DNA of 15,385 nt, taken from assembly GCA_017849395.1 (NCBI GenBank), contig JAFIHO010000244.1, forward strand, positions 1 through 15,385, written 5' to 3'. Shown one piece after another: positions 1-8,416 of this stretch; position 1 is the stretch's first letter; every line of letters begins with the position of its first letter. The DNA is from Hyphomicrobiales bacterium. GTDB lineage: Bacteria > Pseudomonadota > Alphaproteobacteria > Micropepsales > Micropepsaceae. The translations under genes were made by a program, and so were the position numbers. Under the pieces are notes generated by a model, which made no database searches, was not told the DNA's origin, and saw only the letters and a list, made by a program, of their open reading frames with translations.

Positions 1-883
1 CCACGCGATAGGTAATCGGCAATCGCCCGCGCCAGCTCTCCGGCACCACCTGTCCGCCCAGCGCGCTCAGGAACACGCGCGCATCGGCATAGGAGATCGG
101 CAGGGTGGGAATTTTCAGCAACGCGGGCGCGGTCTCGCGCGTCAGCCGCTGCGCATTCTCCGTCGCGCCGACGCCCGGCGTCAGCGGATCGCCGGGATAA
201 AGTGTCATGTCGGCGACGGAACCGCGCTGGATGCCGCGCGGCGGACGCGCCGGCCCGCGCGGATAGGTGCCTTCGATGGCATAGCCGTCATCCGACGGAT
301 CGGAATAGATGATGCAGCCGACCGCGCCATGTTCCTGCGCAAGACGCGGCTTCAGTCCGCGCCAGCCCTGGCCATAGCGCGCGATGACGATGGCGCCCTT
401 GACGCTGACGCCCAGCAACTCCAGCCGCTTGTAATCGTCATTGTTGCCGTAATTGACATAGACCAGCGGCGCGGTGACATCGCCATCGCCCTGATAGGCG
501 ACATAGGCGGGCAGGGCGGGGTCCTTGGCCGTGGCGCTGCTGTCGCCGGTGATCGGCGGCTCCTGCAAGGTCGCCTTGAAGGGCCGGGGCTTCATCATCT
601 CCAGCGACACCGTGACCGGCGTCGGATACAGGACCTGGAACGTCTCGATCTTCGCGTCCCAGCCATATTCCTGGAATTTCTTCAGCAGCCATTCCGCATT
701 GGCCTTGTCGTGCGGGCTGCCGACATGGTTGGGCTCCGCCGCCAGCAGCTTTACCCAGTCCTGCATTTCCCGGGGATCGAGATGGGCGTCAAAGCGCCCG
801 GCCAGTCCGGTATCGGGGGCCTGCGCCAGCGCAAGGCCCGCGCTCAAAAGCCATGGCAAACTGAACAATGCCAAACGACGCAT
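1..883 (-). CDS. Exported M28-family peptidase, glutamate carboxypeptidase II (NAALADase)-like, 3' end cut by window
   Basis: The visible 294 residues are the N-terminal part of a secreted zinc peptidase related to glutamate carboxypeptidase II/N-acetylated-alpha-linked acidic dipeptidase. Residues 1-20 form a signal peptide (MRR, hydrophobic core, then ALALA before QAPD), so the product is probably periplasmic. Residues about 45-90 match the family's N-terminal segment (PNHVGSPHDKANAEW). Residues about 125-290 are the inserted PA (protease-associated) domain, with the family strings YVNYGNNDDYKRLE, GAIVIARYGQGWRG, IIYSDPSDDGY, GIQRGSV and GDPLTPG. The catalytic M28 domain and its metal ligands lie beyond the left edge, so activity cannot be judged. 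The start is ATG at 883; an ATG at 888 is out of frame, and a GGGGGCC ribosome-binding-like stretch lies just upstream. It follows trxA on the same strand after about 100 nt but is functionally unrelated. Substrate is unknown. Confidence 0.88.
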   Translation of the reverse strand, partial: MRRLALFSLPWLLSAGLALAQAPDTGLAGRFDAHLDPREMQDWVKLLAAEPNHVGSPHDKANAEWLLKKFQEYGWDAKIETFQVLYPTPVTVSLEMMKPRPFKATLQEPPITGDSSATAKDPALPAYVAYQGDGDVTAPLVYVNYGNNDDYKRLELLGVSVKGAIVIARYGQGWRGLKPRLAQEHGAVGCIIYSDPSDDGYAIEGTYPRGPARPPRGIQRGSVADMTLYPGDPLTPGVGATENAQRLTRETAPALLKIPTLPISYADARVFLSALGGQVVPESWRGRLPITYRV

Positions 884-885
884 AT

Positions 886-914
886 CATGGCCCCCGGAAT
901 ATCCAGGGGCCATG
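886..914 (-). promoter_or_regulatory. Stem-loop covering the ribosome binding site of the M28 peptidase gene
   Basis: A perfect 9-bp inverted repeat, CATGGCCCC at 886-894 and GGGGCCATG at 906-914, encloses a second short stem (GGA/TCC around ATA), interrupted by one C-A mismatch. In the minus-strand transcript it ends only two nucleotides before the ATG at 883 and buries the only Shine-Dalgarno-like G run. There is no T run after it, so it does not look like a normal intrinsic terminator for trxA, which ends at 984. Seen directly: the hairpin. Inferred: it may lower or regulate translation initiation of the peptidase. Confidence 0.5.
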
Positions 915-983
915 CTAAAACGAATTCGCGGTCAGGCTATGGAATAATTGTCGCGAAGCAGAGGCCGCGCGGCAACCGGAAGA

Positions 984-1301
984 TCAGATCGAGGATTCGA
1001 TCCATTCCTTGATCTTGGATTTGGGCAGCGCGCCAACCTTGGTCGCGGCGACTTGACCCTGGGAGAAGATCATCATGGTCGGAATGCCGCGCACGCCATA
1101 CTTGGTCGGCACATGCGGATTTTCGTCGATGTTGATCTTGGCGATGGTGACCTTGTCGCCCATCTCCGCCGCCAGTTCATCCAGCGCCGGGGCGATCATG
1201 CGGCAGGGGCCGCACCATTCCGCCCAGAAATCAACAAGTACGGGCTTCTTGGCATCCAGCACATCGGCCTGGAAAGACGCATCGGACACTTTCAGGGGCA
1301 T
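984..1301 (-). CDS. trxA: Thioredoxin 1
   Basis: Cytoplasmic dithiol-disulfide oxidoreductase of 105 residues, the usual length of a bacterial thioredoxin. The active site WCGPC is at residues 29-33 inside the family stretch VDFWAEWCGPCRMIAP, and the cis-proline is in GIPT at 72-75. It is kept reduced by thioredoxin reductase, which is not in this window, and passes electrons to ribonucleotide reductase, peroxiredoxins and other targets. The ATG at 1301 has a GAGG ribosome binding site a few bases upstream. It lies 49 nt after the addA stop codon on the same strand, so it is probably the last gene of the tsaE-amgK-murU-addB-addA transcript, perhaps with a further promoter of its own inside addA. 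No clear terminator follows it. Confidence 0.96.
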   Translation of the reverse strand: MPLKVSDASFQADVLDAKKPVLVDFWAEWCGPCRMIAPALDELAAEMGDKVTIAKINIDENPHVPTKYGVRGIPTMMIFSQGQVAATKVGALPKSKIKEWIESSI

Positions 1302-1350
1302 GGCAACCTCACAATCACGACACTCTATCTAGGAACGCCCCCCTTCCGGG

Positions 1351-4300
1351 TCAAGACAGGCTGCCGGCGGCCAATTTCACAGTGATTTCGCGTAGTTGCG
1401 CGTCCAGCAGCACGTCGGAAAGCTGCATCAGGCGCGGCCCGTCGGTGAACAGCAGCCCGCAGACGATTCGACGCCCCGGAAAGATGCGTTCTGCTGCGGC
1501 GCGGTAGAGCGCCATCTGGGCGAGATAGACCGGCGCGACATCGCCTTCGCGCGCGGGCGGCGGGCGGTTCGTCTTGAAATCCAGGATCACGACATCGTCG
1601 TCCGTCACGGCCAGCCGGTCGATGCGGCCATTGATCCGCGCGCCGGGACCGATCTGGGGCAATTCGGCGAGCAGCCCCGCCTCGGCGCGGCTGTGAGGCC
1701 CGAAGGCGGCGGCGAATTGCGGGTCGTCCAATACGGCCAGTGTTTCGTTCACCAGTTTTTCCGCCGCGTCTTCTGCGAAACCATGCGCCCGCACGAAGGC
1801 GAGCGCGATGTCGCGCCGTTTCTCCAACGCCACCTCCGGCAGCCGTGCCAGCAACGCATGCACCACCAGCCCGCGCCGGAAACGCGCCGCGCCCTTTGGC
1901 GAGAAGGTCGGCGGGTCGATGCCAACCGCTTCCGACGGTCGTATCAGGCGTGGCAGCGGCGGCTCGATTGGCGCGGGCGCGCGCACCCAATCGTGCAGGG
2001 CGGTCTGCGCCGGCGCCGTTTCTGTCCGGACATCGAACTCCATCTCCAGCGCGCCAATGGCGTGTATCTCGTCGTCACCCTGCTGGATGGGCTTTCCCAG
2101 ATTTTTCGCCGCCGCTTCCGCCAGCCGGTACCAGGAACCGTCCTTGACGCCCTTCCTGTTCTCGAAGCCGCAGACATACAGACGATCGCGCGCACGGGTC
2201 AGCGCCACGTACAGAAGACGGCGATGCTCCCGCAACGCATCCGCCTCGGCGGCCAGCTTGGCAGTCCGAACCGCCTGTGGCGCGTTGGCGTCCGCAAGCG
2301 GAAACAGAATTTCGCCTTCATGATAGAGCAGATGACCCTTGCGCGACGGCGGCTCCGGCAGGGAGGTGGTGTCCGGCAGGATCACGATATCCGCCTCCAG
2401 CCCCTTCGCGCCATGCACGGTCATCACACGTACTTCATTGCGGCCGCGTTCCATGTCGCGCTTGATTTCCGTGCCGCCGCGTTCGACCCAATCCAGGAAC
2501 CCTTCCAGCGACGGGGTCGCGCCGCGCTCATAGGTCAGCGCAAGGCTGAGAAACTCGTCGATGGCGTCGGCGGATTCCGCGCCCAGCCGTGCCAGCAGCT
2601 TTTCCTTGCCGCCCCGCGCCACCAGCGCATGGCTGTAGAACTCGAACGGCGGCGCATAATCGGCGCGTTCCAGCATGTCCGCCAGCAGTTCATGCGAAGC
2701 CGCGAAGGCCAGGGTCTCATCGCGCCGCGCCATCAATTCCGGCCACAAATGACCTTTGCGTCCATGCGCCAGCGCGAACAATTCCTCTTCCGACAATCCG
2801 CACAGCGGCGAACGCAGCACCGCCGCCAGGTTCAGGTCATCCTCCCGCTGCAGGGCGAAGCGGCCCAGCGCGATCAGGTCCATCGCGGCGATCTGTTCGG
2901 TCAGCACCACCCGGTCCGCGCCCGCGACCGGGATGTTGCGTTGTTTCAACTGCCGGATGATTTCGCCGCCAAAAGGCTCGCGCCGGGGCAGCAGGATCAT
3001 GATATCACGCGGTGCGATGGGATGGTCATGTCCCGGCAGCTTCGCGCCCTGCCGCAGCCAGCCCAGAATTTGATCGGCGATCTTTCCCGCCAGCACGACG
3101 ACCGGACTGTGCGGCTGCTCCACATCGACGGGACGATAGATATCGACGTCCGGTACATCCGCGGGTTTCAGCGCGGGCCAGAATGCGATGCCGCCGCGCG
3201 CGGTTTCGCGATAGGCGCGATGCTCGATCGCGATATTGTCCGACGTCAGTCCCTCGCGCGATTCCGGCGGCTCGAACACCTTGTCCACGAAGGTCAGAAT
3301 GTCCGGCGCGGAACGGCGCGAGGTGATGAGCGGCTGGTCCAGAAAGGCGATGCCGGCGTCCCGCGCCAGCTTGCGGAAATGAACCCGGTTGATATCGAAC
3401 TGGGCCGGATCGGCGCCCTGGAAGCTGAAGATGGATTGCTTCTCGTCGCCCACCGCGAAGATGGTGCGGGTTGTTTCGCTGCGCCCCTGACCGGCGAAGA
3501 ATTCCGCGGTCAGCGCCCGCACGATTTCCCATTGCGTCGGGCTGGTATCCTGCGCCTCGTCGATCAGCACATGGTCGATGCCGCCATCCAGCTTGTACAG
3601 GACCCACGTCGCCGCGCCGCTCTTGCCCAGCAGCTTGGCCGCTTCCGCGATCAAATCGTCATAGTCCAGAACGCCGCGCCGCTTTTTCGCGGCCTGATAG
3701 TCCTGACGGACCGCGCCGACCAGCGTCAGTGCGGCTTCCGCCAGCCCCGCCGCCCGCGCCGCGCGGTGCCGTTCGGCGGCGTCGCAGAAGCGCGCCTGCA
3801 GATCGCTCAGCCAGGTCAGAAGATCGGGCCGCGCATCCGCCAGTCTCTTGACCGCCAACCGCTTGCGCGGTTCGCCCTTTCCGGTCAGCAGAATCTCATG
3901 CAGGACCGGAAAGCCCGCCGCGCCGAAATCCAGTGTCAGGAAATGCGCGAATTGTCCGCTGGCCCACACATCATCGCCGCCGCCGCCCGCCAGCCATTGC
4001 TGTATCTCGCGCAGCCGCGCAATCTCGCTTTTCAGCGATGCGCAAAAGTCGCGCGCCACATCCTCGGCGCTGCCATTCCCGCTGCCATGCGCGGCGCGTG
4101 TCCGCGCCGCCACCGGCGTTTCGCCCAATTCCTCGAAGAAGCGGTCCAGCTTGCGCCGGTCCTGGCTCAGGGCGGCGTCGAGCACCTTGGTCAGTTGCGC
4201 CTCGCTGGTTTCGTTCACCAGATGCGCCACGGCATCGGCCAACTGCGTTTCACCGCTACCTGCGCGTTCCAGCACATGATTGCGCGCCTCCGCGATCAGC

Positions 4301-4734
4301 GCGCGCGCCGTCTGGTCATCCAGCACTTCGAACGCAGGCGGGACGCCCGCCTCCAGCGGAAAGCGCGACAGCAGGATCTGGCAGAAGGCATGAATGGTCA
4401 GAACCTTCAGCCCGCCCGGCGTTTCCAGCGCCTGGGCAAACAGCCGCCGCGCCCTGCGCAAATCGTCCACCGCCGCGCCGATGCCGGTGATGGCATCCCG
4501 CAGCTCCGCATCCGGCAGCATCGACCAGCCGCCCAACTGCTTGAACAGACGCCCCTGCATCTCCGCCGCCGCGGCCTTGGTGAAGGTGAGACACAGAATG
4601 CGTTCGGGCCTGGCGCCCGCCAGCAGCAACCGCGCCACACGGTTCGCCAATGTATAAGTCTTGCCCGCGCCCGCGTTGGCCGCCACCCAGGCCGAGGTCG
4701 CGGGATCGGAAGCGCGCTGCGATGGATCGCTCAT
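1351..4734 (-). CDS. addA: Double-strand-break repair helicase-nuclease subunit AddA
   Basis: Large subunit (1127 residues from the chosen start) of the AddAB complex, the RecBCD counterpart that unwinds and resects double-strand ends to load RecA. It is a UvrD-type SF1 helicase: Walker A ANAGAGKTY at about 19-27, LTFTKAAAAEM as motif Ia, Walker B DEAQD at 392-396, motif III GDEKQS from 429, and later helicase motifs (VMTVHGAKGLE, LLYVALTRARDRLYV). The C-terminus carries a RecB-type PD-(D/E)xK nuclease with GRIDRL from 1036 (D1039) and DFKTN from 1052 (D1052, K1054), then QMALYR. All key residues are present. The ATG at 4734 was chosen over one 33 nt upstream because it overlaps the addB stop as ATGA and has a strong AGGAGGAGG site; the upstream start would lie inside addB. 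Confidence 0.96.
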   Translation of the reverse strand: MSDPSQRASDPATSAWVAANAGAGKTYTLANRVARLLLAGARPERILCLTFTKAAAAEMQGRLFKQLGGWSMLPDAELRDAITGIGAAVDDLRRARRLFAQALETPGGLKVLTIHAFCQILLSRFPLEAGVPPAFEVLDDQTARALIAEARNHVLERAGSGETQLADAVAHLVNETSEAQLTKVLDAALSQDRRKLDRFFEELGETPVAARTRAAHGSGNGSAEDVARDFCASLKSEIARLREIQQWLAGGGGDDVWASGQFAHFLTLDFGAAGFPVLHEILLTGKGEPRKRLAVKRLADARPDLLTWLSDLQARFCDAAERHRAARAAGLAEAALTLVGAVRQDYQAAKKRRGVLDYDDLIAEAAKLLGKSGAATWVLYKLDGGIDHVLIDEAQDTSPTQWEIVRALTAEFFAGQGRSETTRTIFAVGDEKQSIFSFQGADPAQFDINRVHFRKLARDAGIAFLDQPLITSRRSAPDILTFVDKVFEPPESREGLTSDNIAIEHRAYRETARGGIAFWPALKPADVPDVDIYRPVDVEQPHSPVVVLAGKIADQILGWLRQGAKLPGHDHPIAPRDIMILLPRREPFGGEIIRQLKQRNIPVAGADRVVLTEQIAAMDLIALGRFALQREDDLNLAAVLRSPLCGLSEEELFALAHGRKGHLWPELMARRDETLAFAASHELLADMLERADYAPPFEFYSHALVARGGKEKLLARLGAESADAIDEFLSLALTYERGATPSLEGFLDWVERGGTEIKRDMERGRNEVRVMTVHGAKGLEADIVILPDTTSLPEPPSRKGHLLYHEGEILFPLADANAPQAVRTAKLAAEADALREHRRLLYVALTRARDRLYVCGFENRKGVKDGSWYRLAEAAAKNLGKPIQQGDDEIHAIGALEMEFDVRTETAPAQTALHDWVRAPAPIEPPLPRLIRPSEAVGIDPPTFSPKGAARFRRGLVVHALLARLPEVALEKRRDIALAFVRAHGFAEDAAEKLVNETLAVLDDPQFAAAFGPHSRAEAGLLAELPQIGPGARINGRIDRLAVTDDDVVILDFKTNRPPPAREGDVAPVYLAQMALYRAAAERIFPGRRIVCGLLFTDGPRLMQLSDVLLDAQLREITVKLAAGSLS

Positions 4735-7697
4735 GCCTCCTCCTCGCTCCAGCCGGAAGGCGACCATTCACGCACCCGCGCCAGATGATCGTAATCGCCC
4801 GCCACATCGGCGCGCCAGGGCCGCACCCGCGAGCGGTAGGGCGTTGCTTCCTCATCGAACCAGGCGATGCGGCGCAGCAGTTGCGCAACCGCCTTCTCGG
4901 CCAGCGCGGCATCCTCGAAGCGGCGTTCCTCACCAGGGTTAGCGCCGCCAGACAGGCGCAGATAGATCAGCTCTTCGGCGATGTGCTTTCCGATGCCTTC
5001 AAATCCGCCTTCCGCCAGGATCGCCGCTTCCAGCGGCAGTTGCGGCGACAGCAATTGCTCCACCTGCTTGCGGGTGGGCGGCGTGCCGGTCTTGTAGTCG
5101 ATGATCGCCGCCCCACTGCCGGTAAGCAGGTCGATCCGATCGGCCACGCCCCGCAGTTCGAATACGCCGCCGGGCGCGGCGAACAGGTGTTTGCCCTTCA
5201 CTTCCAGATGCGAAACCGCGACAGTTGCGCGCCGCGCGCGCTCATATTCGACGAACCAGCGTGCCGCGCCCAAAAACCGTGGCCGCCATAAAGACAGCGC
5301 CGCACGGGGCACACCGATATCCGCGAATACCCGGTCGGCAATGCGCATCAGCGTCTGCAACGCGTCATCCGGCAGCGGGCCCGGATACTCCCGCACGAAA
5401 TCCTCCAGCGCCTTGTGGAGCGCCGTGCCGCGCTCCAGCGGCCCGATATCCTGATCGAGCGCATCCAGCGGCTTCAGCCTGAGCACATGCTTCGCGTAGA
5501 TCGCGTAGGGATCGCGCAGCCAGGTTTCGATCTCGGTGACCGACAGGCGGCGCGGGCGGCTCTCCAGCGGCGGTGTGGGTGCGGGCCTTGCGATGCGTTG
5601 TGTGGCAGCCGGCTCCATCATGCGCGCGGCGATCCTTGTGTAATCGCTGCCAGAAATTTTCAGCCCAAGACCGTTCGTCAACTGCAGCATCCGCTGCAGC
5701 CAGCGTGAGGCGATGGTCGGTGCGCCCTCGGCCTTCAGCGCGCGGGTCAGCAGCACATCGGGCCCCGCAGCCAGCATGGCGAAATCATGCGCCGACAGGC
5801 CGATGGCCCGCTCCGGCTGTTCCAGGCCCAGCGTGGCGCGCATGGGCCGCGAGAACCAGGGATCGGCGCTTGCGCCGCGGGGCCAAGAGCCTTCGTTCAA
5901 CCCGCCCAGGATGGTCAGATCGAAACGCTGCAACCGCGCTTCCAGAGGGCCAAGGATCGCCAGCCGGGGATGCCGTCCATATGTCGCGCGCACCGGCATC
6001 TTCATCGCGGCATGGCGGAACAGCGACGGATAGGAGCCGGGCTCGATGGGCGGCAAATCTTCCGCCGCTTCCTCGAAAGACGCGGCCAGCATCGCCGCCG
6101 CTTCGCCATCGTGATTGCGCCACAACACGCATTCGCCATCCTCACCACAGGCCAGCGTCTCGGCGGCGGCGAGATGTGCCGTCAGAATGTCCGAAAGCGC
6201 GACGGTCCGTTGCGCGAACAATTCTTCCAGCGGCGTCAGGATGGACGCGACGCGGTCCCACCATCGTCCCAGTGCCGTCAGCGATTCCGCCAGCTTCGCG
6301 TTATAAGGATCGGCTGCGGTCCGCCGGATAGCCTGCGCGATCCCGGCAAGCCCGGCATCCGGGCGCGGTCCGCGCAGACAGAGACGATCCAGTTCGCGCG
6401 CCCGTGCGCGGAACACCGGACCGCTTTCCCCCAATGTTGAAAACGGATGCTTCAGCAGCGCCAGCAGCGGCACCGGCGCGAAGCGCGCCTCTGCCGCTTC
6501 CGCCAGCAGACACAGGAACGCGCCCGCGCTGGCATGGGCGAGGGGGCGGCCCGCGGAATCGTCGATGGCGATATTCCAGCGCCGCATCTCCGCCGCCACC
6601 CGCCGCGCCAGGTTACGGTCGGGCGTCACCAGCGCGGCAGTGCGTTTCGGCGTGTCCAGCGCGTGGCGCAGCGCCAGCGCGATGGACAATGCTTCCTCGG
6701 CGGGTGTGGCCGCTTCGGCCAGCACCATGCCGTCCAGCCCCGCCGCAATCGCGCCCGCGCCATGATCGGCGATGGCGCGCCACGCATCGGTGGTTGGCGC
6801 CGGCCGCAGGCTCTCGCGCAACAGTGTTTCCCGGTCCGCCAGAAGCGGCGCGTCATGCCAGTCGGTCACATCCTCGCGCGCGACTTCAATGCGATCCAGC
6901 AACTGCTTCATGCCGAATTGCGGATGGCCGGGATCGAGCGACGACCAGCTTGTTTCATCCAGCGCGCGGTCCAGGCCGGGCAGCACCACCGCGCCCTTCG
7001 GCAGCCGGGCGATCACGCCCAGCAATTCGGCGGTGGCGGGGACAGAGCCGGTCGAACCCGCCGCGATCACCATGCCGTCCGGCGGCGAAGTCTCCAGCCG
7101 ACGCGCCAACATGCGGATTGCCGCCGAACGCCGCGCACCCGGATCGATGCGTCCCTCCGCCGCGAGCAGCAGCGGCCACTGGTCCTTGAGCACCGACAGA
7201 AATCCGGTGACGCTTTCCCAATGCAGCGCCAGTTCGGCGGGCGCCAGGTCATTCAACCGGCCCAGATCGACACCCTGCGTTTCCGCCTCGTCGATCATGG
7301 CGGCAAGACTATCGGCCAGCGCCGCCGCCTGGGCGAAGCTCAGACTTCCGTCGCGCGCCGAGGCATCCCACTGCCGCACCAGCTTCGCCAGCAGCAATTG
7401 CCGCCGCAGCGGCGCGATGGCGGGGGGAAGTTCGATGCCTTCGCTGGCGGCATCGAACAGAAGATCGTCCTCATCGGAATCGCCTAGTGCACGAAATTGC
7501 GGCAGCAGCGCCGCTCCGCCCAGCACGCGCGCGAACGCATCGCCGAAGCCGCGCGCCGCGCGCCGTGTGGGCAGGTAGATGACGGTCGAGGCAAACGCCA
7601 GCGGCGCGTCGCCCAGCCGCGAAACCAATCCTTGTGCAAGCGTTTCCGCGAACGGCGCGCTCGCTGCTATGGTGAAAATATGTGATCGCGTCTTCAC
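4731..7697 (-). CDS. addB: Double-strand-break repair nuclease subunit AddB, alphaproteobacterial type
   Basis: Partner of AddA in end resection, about 988 residues. The N-terminus (HIFTIAASAPFAETLA, then VIYLPTRRAARGF) matches alphaproteobacterial AddB and shows no Walker A motif, so this subunit probably does not hydrolyse ATP. The C-terminus has a PD-(D/E)xK nuclease: RGVADRIDLL with D853 and D856, then IDYKTG with D867 and K869. No cysteine occurs after about the middle of the protein, so the 4Fe-4S cluster that staples the nuclease in Bacillus AddB is absent. The start is taken as the GTG at 7697, whose first bases overlap the murU stop as GTGA. An ATG at 7766 in the same frame would overlap murU by more than 70 nt and add residues unlike the family. 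No clear Shine-Dalgarno precedes the GTG, so coupling to murU translation is likely. The start is less certain than the gene. Confidence 0.93.
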   Translation of the reverse strand: MKTRSHIFTIAASAPFAETLAQGLVSRLGDAPLAFASTVIYLPTRRAARGFGDAFARVLGGAALLPQFRALGDSDEDDLLFDAASEGIELPPAIAPLRRQLLLAKLVRQWDASARDGSLSFAQAAALADSLAAMIDEAETQGVDLGRLNDLAPAELALHWESVTGFLSVLKDQWPLLLAAEGRIDPGARRSAAIRMLARRLETSPPDGMVIAAGSTGSVPATAELLGVIARLPKGAVVLPGLDRALDETSWSSLDPGHPQFGMKQLLDRIEVAREDVTDWHDAPLLADRETLLRESLRPAPTTDAWRAIADHGAGAIAAGLDGMVLAEAATPAEEALSIALALRHALDTPKRTAALVTPDRNLARRVAAEMRRWNIAIDDSAGRPLAHASAGAFLCLLAEAAEARFAPVPLLALLKHPFSTLGESGPVFRARARELDRLCLRGPRPDAGLAGIAQAIRRTAADPYNAKLAESLTALGRWWDRVASILTPLEELFAQRTVALSDILTAHLAAAETLACGEDGECVLWRNHDGEAAAMLAASFEEAAEDLPPIEPGSYPSLFRHAAMKMPVRATYGRHPRLAILGPLEARLQRFDLTILGGLNEGSWPRGASADPWFSRPMRATLGLEQPERAIGLSAHDFAMLAAGPDVLLTRALKAEGAPTIASRWLQRMLQLTNGLGLKISGSDYTRIAARMMEPAATQRIARPAPTPPLESRPRRLSVTEIETWLRDPYAIYAKHVLRLKPLDALDQDIGPLERGTALHKALEDFVREYPGPLPDDALQTLMRIADRVFADIGVPRAALSLWRPRFLGAARWFVEYERARRATVAVSHLEVKGKHLFAAPGGVFELRGVADRIDLLTGSGAAIIDYKTGTPPTRKQVEQLLSPQLPLEAAILAEGGFEGIGKHIAEELIYLRLSGGANPGEERRFEDAALAEKAVAQLLRRIAWFDEEATPYRSRVRPWRADVAGDYDHLARVREWSPSGWSEEEA
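4736..4744 (-). promoter_or_regulatory. Strong ribosome binding site of addA
   Basis: On the minus strand, AGGAGGAGG ends one base before the ATG at 4734, giving several overlapping Shine-Dalgarno registers at suitable spacing. It lies within the last codons of addB, which encode the acidic tail EEE. It decides the addA start in favour of the ATGA overlap and suggests that addA is translated efficiently relative to addB, as expected for subunits made in equal amounts. Confidence 0.7.
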
Positions 7698-8416
7698 GCG
7701 GGTGCGAGCGCGGCCAGATACCGCTCGGCTTCGTCGCGCGCCTCCGGCGTGCCGACATGAATCCACACCCCGTCAAGCTGGATGCCATAGAGACGCTTCC
7801 TGGCGATGGCGCGGTTCCACATCACATTGGTCGAGAAGGCGCCCGTCGGTGCATCGGCAAACAGGCGCGGATGGGCAATCTGCACCCCGGTATAGGCATA
7901 GGCCGAGGTCTCACGTTCCGGCACGCGCGACAGATGGCCCAGCGCGTCCATCCGGAAATCGCCATGGCCCTCATAACCCATCGCCTTGGTCATGGCCGCC
8001 AGCAGAAGCAGGCCGTCCATCTCGTCTTCGTTCCACTGCCGCTTCATCGCTTCCAACGCGGGCGTATAACCTTCCACCCATACCGAATCCGAATTCAGCA
8101 CGAAGAAGGGCTCGTCCTCGAAATGCGCCAGCGTCTTCACCACCCCGCCGCCGGTGCCCAGCAATTCCTCTGTTTCATCGGAGTAGCGCACTTCGATGTC
8201 GGTGCGCTTGTCCAGATGCGCGCGCAGCATGTCGGCGCGATAGTGCAGATTGACCACCACCAGCTTCACGCCCGCCGCCACCAGCCGGTCGATGGTGTGA
8301 TCGATCAGGGTGCGGCCCCGCACCATCACCATCGGCTTGGGCCGGTCATTGGTCAGCGGCCGCATGCGCGTGCCAAGGCCCGCCGCCATGATCATCGCGC
8401 GGGTGGGAAGGGTCAC
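7694..8416 (-). CDS. murU: N-acetylmuramate alpha-1-phosphate uridylyltransferase MurU
   Basis: A 240-residue sugar-1-phosphate nucleotidyltransferase. The nucleotide-binding signature AAGLGTRMRPLTNDRPKP is at 11-28, ELLGTGGGV at about 84-92 and the metal-binding Asp in NSDSVW at 108-113 (D110). Size and neighbour point to MurU, which makes UDP-MurNAc from MurNAc-1-phosphate and UTP in the cytoplasmic peptidoglycan-recycling route that bypasses MurA, the fosfomycin target. The kinase of the preceding step (amgK) is directly upstream. The start is GTG at 8416, overlapping the amgK stop as GTGA, with AAGGAAA a few bases upstream; the ATG at residue 8 is an alternative. Other sugar nucleotidyltransferases share the fold, so the substrate rests partly on the pairing with amgK. 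Confidence 0.86.
   Translation of the reverse strand: MTLPTRAMIMAAGLGTRMRPLTNDRPKPMVMVRGRTLIDHTIDRLVAAGVKLVVVNLHYRADMLRAHLDKRTDIEVRYSDETEELLGTGGGVVKTLAHFEDEPFFVLNSDSVWVEGYTPALEAMKRQWNEDEMDGLLLLAAMTKAMGYEGHGDFRMDALGHLSRVPERETSAYAYTGVQIAHPRLFADAPTGAFSTNVMWNRAIARKRLYGIQLDGVWIHVGTPEARDEAERYLAALAPA

Noticed and set aside
329..1012. Plus-strand open frame over the M28 peptidase start and trxA end
   Set aside because: The opposite strand gives an unbroken glutamate-carboxypeptidase-like protein with signal peptide and PA domain. This frame spans two genes in antisense and has no coherent domain.
1396..4788. Open frame of 1130 codons antisense to addA
   Set aside because: It mirrors addA for its whole length, encodes an Arg/Gln/His-rich sequence with no recognisable domain, and is the expected shadow of a high-GC gene whose third positions avoid A and T. 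No ribosome binding site or promoter supports it.
6447..7487. Open frame of 346 codons antisense to addB
   Set aside because: Same high-GC shadow effect: low-complexity Arg/Gln-rich product, no domain, fully inside a well-supported gene.
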